Below, piece by piece: positions 6,584-13,254 of a stretch of 15,390 bases of DNA (within the stretch, counting starts at the first letter, position 1; every line of letters starts with the position of its first letter). The notes beneath the pieces were generated by a model. The model searched no databases. It saw only the letters and a program-made list of their open reading frames with translations, and had not been told where the DNA came from. The position numbers and the translations under genes are program-made. This DNA comes from an uncultured Prevotella sp. (GTDB lineage: Bacteria; Bacteroidota; Bacteroidia; Bacteroidales; Bacteroidaceae). The stretch is taken from contig CAAGEG010000002.1 in the NCBI GenBank assembly GCA_900768785.1, forward strand, positions 1 through 15,390, written 5' to 3'.

Positions 6584-7600
6584 GATTGGCAAGAGTGAGA
6601 ATAGCCTTATACCTTTTATATAATAGTGCCATAAAATGGACAAATTGCATGTGTCATCATCAAAGTTTTTTGCACGTTGTGCTTGTATTCGTTGTCTTAT
6701 CTCAGCATATTGTTGCTTGCGTCTCTTGTAGTCAAGACGTCCTTTTATTATCGCCTTAAAGTCTCCGATGCGACATGTGAGTAATGCTTGCAGGGCTGCT
6801 ATAACGTCAAGAAGCACTCTAATTCTCATAACCTTGTTCAACTTGTTTTCAGGAAGGTTCTTATAAAGCATTATCAAGTTGTTTCTGAAGTTAAGATAAG
6901 TCTTCATAGGATTATTTTTCGGCAATGTTCCTCCTCCAACATGATATACTTTGCTTTGCGGAACACAATAAATCTTACGTCCATATATTCTTAATCGCCA
7001 ACACATGTCTATCTCTTCACAATGTGCAAAAAAGCATTTGTCCAAACCACCAACCTTTTTGTAATCGTCAGAACGCACAACCATACATGCTCCCGTAGCC
7101 CACATCACCTCAGAAACATCATCATACTGACCTCTATCATGCTCTATTTTATCAAATATGCGACCTCTGCAAAACGGATAACCATAGCTATCAATAAACC
7201 CTCCACATGCTCCGGCATATTCAAAAAGGTCTCTTGCACCCTCCGACAACAGCTTTGGCTGACATGCGGCAGCATCTTTATGGGTATCCATGAAATGGAT
7301 AAGCGGTTGCAACCAACCATCTGTCACCTCTACATCAGAGTTTAGCAACACAAAATACTCGGCATTTATCTGCGACAAAGCTTTGTTGTATCCTTCGGCA
7401 AACCCCCAGTTAGTTTCAAGAACTATTGTTCTCACTTCAGGGAACTCTCTTTTCAACAAGTCAAGAGAATGGTCTGTAGAGGCGTTGTCTGCCACATATA
7501 TTTCCGTGTCTTCACATGCCGAATGTTTCAAAACATCGGGAAGAAAGCGTCTAAGCATCTTCTCTCCGTTCCAATTGAGTATCACTATTGCTGTTTTCAT
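6560..7600 (-). CDS. Family 2 glycosyltransferase
   Basis: A 346-residue protein with a GT-A fold at the N-terminus: MKTAIVILNWNGE, the nucleotide-binding D38 in VADNASTD, the conserved NWGFAEGYNKAL at 64-75, and NSDVE at 87-91 in place of the DxD metal motif. ATGACMVVR and CFFAHCEEIDMCWRL complete the acceptor/catalytic region seen in rhamnosyltransferase-like GT2 enzymes. A C-terminal region of about 80 residues is basic and includes an amphipathic or membrane-associated stretch. It transfers a sugar from a nucleotide-sugar to an unknown acceptor, probably for a surface polysaccharide or glycoprotein. It starts 46 nt after the mtaB stop, on the same strand, so the two are probably co-transcribed; no other surface-glycan gene is near. 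Confidence 0.88.
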   Translation of the reverse strand: MKTAIVILNWNGEKMLRRFLPDVLKHSACEDTEIYVADNASTDHSLDLLKREFPEVRTIVLETNWGFAEGYNKALSQINAEYFVLLNSDVEVTDGWLQPLIHFMDTHKDAAACQPKLLSEGARDLFEYAGACGGFIDSYGYPFCRGRIFDKIEHDRGQYDDVSEVMWATGACMVVRSDDYKKVGGLDKCFFAHCEEIDMCWRLRIYGRKIYCVPQSKVYHVGGGTLPKNNPMKTYLNFRNNLIMLYKNLPENKLNKVMRIRVLLDVIAALQALLTCRIGDFKAIIKGRLDYKRRKQQYAEIRQRIQAQRAKNFDDDTCNLSILWHYYIKGIRLFSLLPISTLRKSK

Positions 7601-7646
7601 TGTATATTTATATGTATGAAATCATAAGTTCACAGATGCCGGAATG

Positions 7647-8993
7647 TTAAATGTCTGTGATATTTACTTTCAAAGCGGTCATAGAGAGGTTAAATTCACC
7701 CAACTTCATCGTTACGAGCTTGTTGTCAAGAGCATCATTTGCCTGCGATGGAGGCAGTTCCACTCTCACATAGTTGCGCGTGAAGCCGTGCATAGCCTTA
7801 CCTTCGGCAGCCTTTTCAAAGAGTATTTCAGCTTCTGTGCCTATATGTTTTTTATAAAAAGCATGTGTTTTGAGGTCAGACATCTCCAAGAGTCGGCGGC
7901 TTCGTTCCTTCTTATCGCTATCTGAAACCACATAAGGAATTTTAAGAGCCATTGTTCCGGGACGTTCCGAATAAGGGAAAACATGCAACTGAGTTACATC
8001 AAGACTATCTAAAAAATTATATGTTTCTTCAAACAGTTCGGGTTTTTCGCCCCTTGTTCCCACCATAACATCAACACCGATAAAAGCATCGGGCATGACA
8101 TCTTTTATCAAATTCACTTTTCGGGCAAATAGTTGTGTGTCATAACGACGATGCATCAGCCTTAGAACCTCATCAGATCCACTTTGCAAGGGTATATGAA
8201 AATGAGGCATAAAAGCACGACTGCTGGCACAAAACTCTATTAATTCATCATCAAGCAAGTCGGGTTCAATACTGCTAATACGATAACGACTGATGCCTTT
8301 AACCTCATCCAGTCTTCGAACAAGGTCAACAAACTTCTCTCCGGTGCTTTTTCCAAAGTCTCCGATATTTACTCCGGTAAGAACAATCTCCTTTGCGCCC
8401 TCATCGGCAGCATCACTTGCTTGTTTCAATAGCGAATCTATGGTAGGATTACGACTGAATCCACGAGCAAAAGGTATGGTACAATAAGTGCAAAAATAGT
8501 CGCATCCGTCTTGCACCTTCAAGAAATATCGTGTGCGATTACCCTTTGAACAACTCGGAGCAAAGGTCTTTATGTCTTTAGTCTTTTCAACATGAAACTC
8601 GTGAAGAGCCTCTTTCTTTGTTTCGCCGCTCCACGCTTCAGACAGATAACTAATGAGATTGGCTTTCTCGTTAGCACCCAACACCAAGTCAACACCATCT
8701 ATACCACTTACCGTTTCGGGCTTTAGCTGTGCATAACATCCGGTTACGACAACAAAAGCGCCGGGATGCTGCCTCACCATGCGGTGAATAGCCTGTCTGC
8801 ACTTATGGTCAGCAACCTCCGTAACCGAACATGTGTTGACAATACAAATATCAGCCTTCTCCCCATCAGCCACAGTCGTCACACCCAAATCGTGCAACAG
8901 ACGTCCGAAAGTAGAGGTCTCAGAGAAATTAAGTTTACACCCAAGAGTGAAAAAAGCCGCCTTTTTGCCTTGAAAAGCAGAAGTATTAATCAT
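7647..8993 (-). CDS. mtaB: tRNA (t6A37) methylthiotransferase
   Basis: A 448-residue radical-SAM methylthiotransferase that converts t6A at position 37 of tRNAs reading ANN codons to ms2t6A. The N-terminal UPF0004 domain has the three cysteines of the auxiliary [4Fe-4S] cluster: C19 (GCKLN), C55 (NTCSV) and C86 (GCYAQ). The radical SAM cluster motif is C164-x3-C168-x2-C171 (DGCDYFCTYCTIPFARG). The C-terminal 60 residues fit a TRAM domain. The GCKLN and VQDGCDxFCTYCxIPxxRG versions fit MtaB better than MiaB or RimO. The gene diverges from putA across 631 nt and is followed closely by the glycosyltransferase gene. A -7 box on the minus strand at 9015-9022 gives a leader of about 15 nt. Confidence 0.93.
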   Translation of the reverse strand: MINTSAFQGKKAAFFTLGCKLNFSETSTFGRLLHDLGVTTVADGEKADICIVNTCSVTEVADHKCRQAIHRMVRQHPGAFVVVTGCYAQLKPETVSGIDGVDLVLGANEKANLISYLSEAWSGETKKEALHEFHVEKTKDIKTFAPSCSKGNRTRYFLKVQDGCDYFCTYCTIPFARGFSRNPTIDSLLKQASDAADEGAKEIVLTGVNIGDFGKSTGEKFVDLVRRLDEVKGISRYRISSIEPDLLDDELIEFCASSRAFMPHFHIPLQSGSDEVLRLMHRRYDTQLFARKVNLIKDVMPDAFIGVDVMVGTRGEKPELFEETYNFLDSLDVTQLHVFPYSERPGTMALKIPYVVSDSDKKERSRRLLEMSDLKTHAFYKKHIGTEAEILFEKAAEGKAMHGFTRNYVRVELPPSQANDALDNKLVTMKLGEFNLSMTALKVNITDI

Positions 8994-9014
8994 CTATACA
9001 TTATTATTTAAATG

Positions 9015-9022
9015 CAAAAATA
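9015..9022 (-). promoter_or_regulatory. mtaB: Possible -7 box for mtaB
   Basis: The minus strand reads TATTTTTG, matching TAnnTTTG. The predicted start near 9008 lies about 15 nt before the mtaB ATG. No TTG lies at a clear -33 distance on the minus strand (nearest CAA on the plus strand is near 9052), so only the -7 part is supported. Confidence 0.4.
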
Positions 9023-9104
9023 GTGTAAAAAATCCATTTGGCACGTAAAAACAACAAATTCTTTGCATATCATCAAACCAATAGCAACACCATTAATGAA
9101 ACAC

Positions 9105-9236
9105 AAACTATATGTTTAGAAACCGTAAACTACGTGTTTAGAAACCAGAAACTACGTGTTTAGAAACCAGAAACTACGTGTTTAGCAACCATAAACTACG
9201 TGTTTATGACTATCAAAATACATGTATATAAATAAA
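9105..9236. repeat. 22-bp tandem repeat array, about six units
   Basis: Units start at 9105, 9127, 9149, 9171, 9193 and 9215. Units 2 and 3 are identical; units 1 and 4 differ at two or three positions; unit 5 keeps its first 14 bases and then diverges; unit 6 is degenerate. The common core is TACGTGTTTAGAAACC, preceded by AAAC and followed by AG. The period is 22 bp, close to two turns of B-DNA, so identical contacts would fall on one face of the helix. It is not a multiple of three, so the array is not coding. It could be a set of protein-binding sites or a slippage-prone repeat. There are no spacers, so it is not a CRISPR array. Confidence 0.85.
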
Positions 9237-9375
9237 AAATCAAATTATTACTTTTTGTATTCATACACCAAAGAGGTCTAAACAAAAGACATTCAAAAAC
9301 AATAAAAAGTAACAAAATGGTCAATTATTATAAAAATTATTTACCTTTTTGCCTTAATATTTAATACAAAGTTAT

Positions 9376-9383
9376 TATATTTG
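9376..9383 (+). promoter_or_regulatory. putA: Probable -7 box for the putA transcript
   Basis: TATATTTG matches TAnnTTTG exactly. A TTTTTG at 9346-9351 could act as the -33 element, though the spacing (24 nt from TTG) is slightly longer than usual. A start near 9390 would leave a leader of about 235 nt before putA, unusually long compared with the 12-30 nt predicted for most neighbours, and would place the small ORF and both hairpins inside the transcript. Confidence 0.5.
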
Positions 9384-9431
9384 CAATCGAGATTACTATT
9401 ATTATTTAATTACATTTATTTAAACACAAAG

Positions 9432-9521
9432 ATGAAACGAATGTTTTTTGACAATTTCTCAAGACAAGCGCTATCTGAATTACACAGATATAGAGCTGTC
9501 ATGTTCAGTCCGACATTTTAA
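9432..9521 (+). CDS. Candidate 29-residue leader peptide upstream of putA
   Basis: ATG at 9432 opens a 29-codon frame ending in TAA at 9519-9521. The peptide begins MKRMFFDNFSRQALSE and ends AVMFSPTF. It lies about 40 nt after the predicted transcript start and 103 nt before putA. A second in-frame ATG is codon 4. There is no Shine-Dalgarno sequence, as is common in Bacteroidetes. The composition (several Arg, Phe and Ser residues; one Pro, third from the end) does not give a run of proline codons as a classic charged-tRNA attenuator would. A nascent-peptide sensor in the style of TnaC, acting at the ...SPTF-stop, is the closer model. The stop codon sits in the loop of the hairpin at 9512-9530. 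A chance ORF cannot be excluded. Confidence 0.42.
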   Translation: MKRMFFDNFSRQALSELHRYRAVMFSPTF

Positions 9522-9537
9522 GTTAATGTCCTTTTTT
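9512..9537 (+). terminator. Candidate attenuator hairpin in the putA leader
   Basis: GACATT (9512-9517) and AATGTC (9525-9530) form a perfect 6-bp stem with a 7-nt loop, followed by C and then six T (9532-9537). This is the layout of an intrinsic terminator, though the stem is short and has only two G-C pairs. The left arm is made of the last codons of the leader ORF and the loop holds its stop codon, so a ribosome at the stop would prevent the hairpin from forming. Confidence 0.42.
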
Positions 9538-9555
9538 CCTGTTATTTGAAGGACA
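9527..9555 (+). promoter_or_regulatory. Candidate antiterminator hairpin in the putA leader
   Basis: TGTCCTT (9527-9533) and AAGGACA (9549-9555) form a perfect 7-bp stem with a 15-nt loop. Its left arm shares TGTC (9527-9530) with the right arm of the attenuator hairpin and absorbs part of the T run, so the two structures exclude each other. A further GGACA at 9593-9597 near the putA start could compete for the same TGTCC. Confidence 0.4.
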
Positions 9556-9557
9556 AA

Positions 9558-9569
9558 CGGCATATGCCG
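9558..9569. repeat. 12-bp palindrome CGGCATATGCCG upstream of putA
   Basis: A perfect palindrome, GC-rich at its ends within very AT-rich DNA, 55 nt before the putA start and downstream of the predicted transcription start. It could be an operator for a dimeric regulator, acting as a roadblock, or in RNA a small CGGC/GCCG hairpin with an AUAU loop. Confidence 0.5.
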
Positions 9570-9624
9570 CAGCGAGATCAAACAAATAAGCAGGACAGAC
9601 ATAAACTTAAAACATAGGATTATT

Positions 9625-12600
9625 ATGAACACACCTACAATCAAAGAAGTAGAAGAGTGGGTAAAAACGTTGTATGACACTTGCGAAGAAAGCATTACAC
9701 CTGCAGAACGCAAGGAGCAACGTAAGTATGCAATCATGGTACAGCGTCCTCAGGACAAAAAGTTCTTGGTGCAAATGCTGGACGAATCATCACAGATACG
9801 TGATGACAAGAAGTTGGCAAAACGCATCAAAACACTTATTGACGAGTACGGAATACCAAAGTTCCTAAACAAAAGAGACACATTCCTCTTTGAAATCTAC
9901 AGACAATTCGGCTATATTTTCTGGCCTATTGCCATTCCAATCATCAAGAAACGTTTGAGAATGGACACATCAAGAGTTATTATTGATGCTGCACGTCCAC
10001 ACCTCACAAAGCACCTCGCAACACGATTTGACCAGAAAATAGGTCAAAACGTCAATCTTTTGGGTGAAGTAGTTCTTGGTGACGAAGAAGCCGACAAGCG
10101 TTATTACAGCTATCTTGAGGCTCTCAAAGAGCCGGACATCAATTACATATCGGTAAAGATATCCGGTATCTATGCCCAAACACACGCTTTGAACTATGAA
10201 GAGAGCTTCCCCGAACTTGTAAGACGCATGTCAGAGTTGTATCAAGCCGCAATTGACAACCCCTATGTTGATGAAAACGGTGTTAAAAGAGCTAAGTTCA
10301 TCAACCTTGACATGGAAGAATATAAGGACGCACACCTCACTATGCGACTCTTCAAAGAAGTGCTGTCAAAACCGGAATTCCTTAACTATTCTGCCGGCAT
10401 CGTTGTTCAGTCGTACTTGCCGGACGCTTGGGACTTCCAAAGCGAACTGCTTGAATTTGCAAAAGAACGCTGTTCACGTGGCGGAGCACCTATTAAGATG
10501 CGTATAGTTAAAGGTTGTAACCTCGACATGGAGACTGTTGTGTCTTCACTAAGAGGTTGGGAAAACCCCGTACGCCCTGACAAAACAGAAGTAGATGCCA
10601 ACTATCTGCACATTATTGAGCGCGGTTTGCTGCCCGAAAATGCCAAATATCTGCACATTGGAATGGCCTCACACAACCTCTACACGATATCTTACGCATA
10701 TCTTCTTACAGAAAAATATGGCACACCAAAAGACTGCTTCTGCTTTGAAATGCTTGAAGGTATGGCAGACCACGTATGGCGCGCACAGTCAAAACTTGGG
10801 AACCACGTCATTCTATACACTCCGGTAGTTAAAGACGAGCACTTCCTTAATGCCGTTTCATACCTTGTAAGACGTATGGATGAAAATACAGCACCCGACA
10901 ACTTCCTTACCCACTCTTTCAACCTGCAACCGGGCACAGAGACATGGGACTTCTTGAAGAAGCAGTTTGAGGATGCATATGCAATAAAAGACAAGATTCC
11001 ACACACTCCGCACCGCAAACAAAATAGGTTGGAACCATATAAACCGGTGCCACCAATGGACGAGATGAAGAACGAGCCCGATACCGATTTCGACCGCGAG
11101 TGTAATCAGGAGTGGCAACGCAACATTTTCAAAAAGTGGAAAAAGTCACCTGCAGACAAACCGTATATCATTCCGACACAGATAGGCGACAAAACAGTAG
11201 AGAATGAAAAGCGTTTCAAATACTTTGATCGTTGTCAAGACGATGAAGTAGAAGTTTGTGAGATGTCTCAAGCAGACACAAAACAAGTCAAAGAAATAGT
11301 AAAAATTGCAGCTGAAGACCCGAAAGGCTGGCGCAATACTACTATAGAAGAACGTCACAAAATAATGTATGACGCAGCCAATAGACTTGGAGAACTACGC
11401 GGAGACCTCATCGGATGTATGTGTGCAATAACTGGTAAGACTGTTACAGAGGCTGATGTGGAAGTATCAGAAGGCATTGACTATGCACGTTTCTATACTC
11501 CTTCAATGAAGAAATTCTATAATCTCAAAGATGTAGATATAAAAGCCAAAGGCACAATCTTGGTTATTTCACCTTGGAACTTCCCATGCGCTATTCCTTG
11601 TGGAGGTATTGTAGCAGGTCTTGCTGCAGGAAACACAGTAATACTGAAGCCCGCTTCTGTTGCAGCACCGGTAGCTTGGCTCTTTGCACAAGCATTTTGG
11701 GATGCAGGAGTACCAAAAGAAGCCCTTCAAGTTATCATTACTGATAGAGACGCTTTGAAGGTTTTGACCACAGCACCTGAGATTGACCACATCATTCTTA
11801 CAGGTGGAACAGAGACTGCACAGGCAATAACAAGAGAAAATCCTACAACTCCGTTGTCTGCAGAAACCGGAGGAAAGAATGTAATGATAATAACAGCATC
11901 TGCCGACCGAGACCATGCAATAATGAACGCATGTGCTTCAGCATTCGGAAATGCCGGACAGAAATGTTCAGCTTGCTCACTCTTGTTGGTTGAAAGATCT
12001 GTTTACGAGTCTGAAGAGTTTAAGACAAAACTCAAAGATTGCGCAACCAGCATGAAAGTAGGCAGCGTTTGGAATGCAGGAAACATTGTAGGACCGATGA
12101 TTACCAACAATAATGAGAAACTTCTAAAAGCTATTAATACCCTTGAAACGGGCGAATCATGGCTCGTAGCTCCAAGATTTGTTGACAAGAAAAAATATAT
12201 TCTTGCGCCAACAGTTAAATGGGGTGTGCGTCCAGGAAGCTACTCTTTCCGCACCGAATTGTTTGGTCCGATGCTCTCTGTTTGTCCTTTTGACACTCTA
12301 CAAGAAGCTATTGACCTTGTAAACGGACTTGATTACGGTCTGACATCAGGTATTCAGAGTCTTGATGAGAAAGAACGCGAATTGTGGAAGAACTCAATAA
12401 TGGCAGGAAACCTCTATATGAACAGAGGTATAACAGGAGCTATCGTTAACCGACAACCATTCGGAGGAATGAAATTGTCAGCATTTGGCGGTGGCATAAA
12501 AGCCGGTGGACCCAACTATTGTGCGCAATTCACATATATTACAGACAAAAAAGGCTCAAAGACAGACTATAAGAAGAGTTACGCAGAAGCATGGGAAAGC

Positions 12601-13068
12601 GAGTTTAAACACGCACGCGACTGGAACCAATGTCGTGGAGAACAGAACGTGTTCCGCTATTTGCCTGTGAAAGGTGGCATGGCTTTACGTCTGTTTAAGG
12701 GTGATACCGATGAGCAGGCACAGATGATAGCACTCGCAGCTTCAATTTGCGGCACACCTCTTACTATTAGTTTTGACCCCACAGACGACCGCTCGGCAAC
12801 GCTTGCAAACACAGGAGCAACACTAAAGAAAGAGTCGCTTGAAGCATTCTTGCAGTCTATGCCATCTTATGAGCGCATCCGCACATGCTCGGCAAACTTG
12901 CCACGTGAGATGTACGAGCGTGCAGCAGCAACAAACAAATATATTGCTACCGCTGCACCAGTAAAAGACGGACGCGTAGAGCTTATAAATTATATCAAAG
13001 AGCAGAGCATATCATTTGAGTACCACCGCTATGGTAGTGGTCAACATGAAGCTCCGGCTGTTGAATAA
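9625..13068 (+). CDS. putA: Bifunctional proline dehydrogenase / L-glutamate-gamma-semialdehyde dehydrogenase
   Basis: A 1147-residue enzyme that oxidises proline to glutamate in two steps: FAD-dependent proline dehydrogenase, then NAD-dependent P5C dehydrogenase. The dehydrogenase half (about 130-460) has RIVKGCNLDME (293-303), EMLEGM (375-380) and the substrate-binding RRMDEN (416-421). After a linker (about 470-560), the aldehyde dehydrogenase half (about 560-1010) has N652 (SPWNFP), general base E747 (SAETGGKN) and nucleophile C781 (GQKCSA). About 140 C-terminal residues follow. There is no N-terminal ribbon-helix-helix domain, so it cannot repress its own gene as E. coli PutA does. Electrons from the first step normally go to membrane quinone. 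AGGA at 9616-9619 supports the start; TAA TAA are tandem stops. It is preceded by a long structured leader. Confidence 0.95.
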   Translation: MNTPTIKEVEEWVKTLYDTCEESITPAERKEQRKYAIMVQRPQDKKFLVQMLDESSQIRDDKKLAKRIKTLIDEYGIPKFLNKRDTFLFEIYRQFGYIFWPIAIPIIKKRLRMDTSRVIIDAARPHLTKHLATRFDQKIGQNVNLLGEVVLGDEEADKRYYSYLEALKEPDINYISVKISGIYAQTHALNYEESFPELVRRMSELYQAAIDNPYVDENGVKRAKFINLDMEEYKDAHLTMRLFKEVLSKPEFLNYSAGIVVQSYLPDAWDFQSELLEFAKERCSRGGAPIKMRIVKGCNLDMETVVSSLRGWENPVRPDKTEVDANYLHIIERGLLPENAKYLHIGMASHNLYTISYAYLLTEKYGTPKDCFCFEMLEGMADHVWRAQSKLGNHVILYTPVVKDEHFLNAVSYLVRRMDENTAPDNFLTHSFNLQPGTETWDFLKKQFEDAYAIKDKIPHTPHRKQNRLEPYKPVPPMDEMKNEPDTDFDRECNQEWQRNIFKKWKKSPADKPYIIPTQIGDKTVENEKRFKYFDRCQDDEVEVCEMSQADTKQVKEIVKIAAEDPKGWRNTTIEERHKIMYDAANRLGELRGDLIGCMCAITGKTVTEADVEVSEGIDYARFYTPSMKKFYNLKDVDIKAKGTILVISPWNFPCAIPCGGIVAGLAAGNTVILKPASVAAPVAWLFAQAFWDAGVPKEALQVIITDRDALKVLTTAPEIDHIILTGGTETAQAITRENPTTPLSAETGGKNVMIITASADRDHAIMNACASAFGNAGQKCSACSLLLVERSVYESEEFKTKLKDCATSMKVGSVWNAGNIVGPMITNNNEKLLKAINTLETGESWLVAPRFVDKKKYILAPTVKWGVRPGSYSFRTELFGPMLSVCPFDTLQEAIDLVNGLDYGLTSGIQSLDEKERELWKNSIMAGNLYMNRGITGAIVNRQPFGGMKLSAFGGGIKAGGPNYCAQFTYITDKKGSKTDYKKSYAEAWESEFKHARDWNQCRGEQNVFRYLPVKGGMALRLFKGDTDEQAQMIALAASICGTPLTISFDPTDDRSATLANTGATLKKESLEAFLQSMPSYERIRTCSANLPREMYERAAATNKYIATAAPVKDGRVELINYIKEQSISFEYHRYGSGQHEAPAVE

Positions 13069-13078
13069 TAAACTCTTT

Positions 13079-13189
13079 ATAGGGGAGTTAAAGAAAGTCA
13101 GGGAGCAAAGGAGTTGATTTTAAGGACCCTGTACTTAAAAATAAATATTGTAAATCAGATTCGTGTTATAATATCTTTAACTCCCCTAT
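13079..13189. repeat. 16-bp perfect inverted repeat between putA and the susC-like gene
   Basis: ATAGGGGAGTTAAAGA (13079-13094) recurs as its exact reverse complement at 13174-13189, with 79 nt between. Inside is a smaller hairpin, CAGGG (13099-13103) with CCCTG (13127-13131). A second 9-bp inverted pair, AAGGAGTTG (13108-13116) and CAACTCCTT (13203-13211), interleaves with the first, giving the order left-1, left-2, right-1, right-2. The gap between putA and the receptor gene is 186 nt and has no TAnnTTTG box on either strand. No T run follows the main stem. The element may be the end of the putA transcript, a structured leader of the receptor gene, or a protein-binding site. Confidence 0.65.
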
Positions 13190-13254
13190 CACTAAATTCC
13201 TACAACTCCTTATTAATGCTTATAGAAAATAATGTACAACAAACACTATAGCAA

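Larger units (their letters stand above)
8994..9624. other. Regulatory intergenic region between mtaB and putA
   Basis: This 631-nt stretch has no long ORF and is very AT-rich. From left to right it holds the mtaB -7 box (9015-9022), a 22-bp tandem repeat array (9105-9236), an AT-rich stretch with nothing I recognise (9237-9375), the putA -7 box (9376-9383), a 29-codon leader ORF (9432-9521), two competing hairpins (9512-9555), and a 12-bp palindrome (9558-9569). The SD-like AGGA of putA is at 9616-9619. It is far longer than the other intergenic gaps in the window, which fits a control region. Confidence 0.7.

Noticed and set aside
9105..9236. CRISPR array
   Set aside because: The repeats are directly adjacent with no unique spacers, the unit is only 22 bp, and no cas gene is nearby.
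13079..13189. Phase-variable invertible promoter upstream of the susC-like gene
   Set aside because: Inverted repeats before SusC genes can flank invertible promoters in Bacteroides, but the 79-nt segment between these arms has no TAnnTTTG box in either orientation and no recombinase gene is in the window. A structured or regulatory element fits better.
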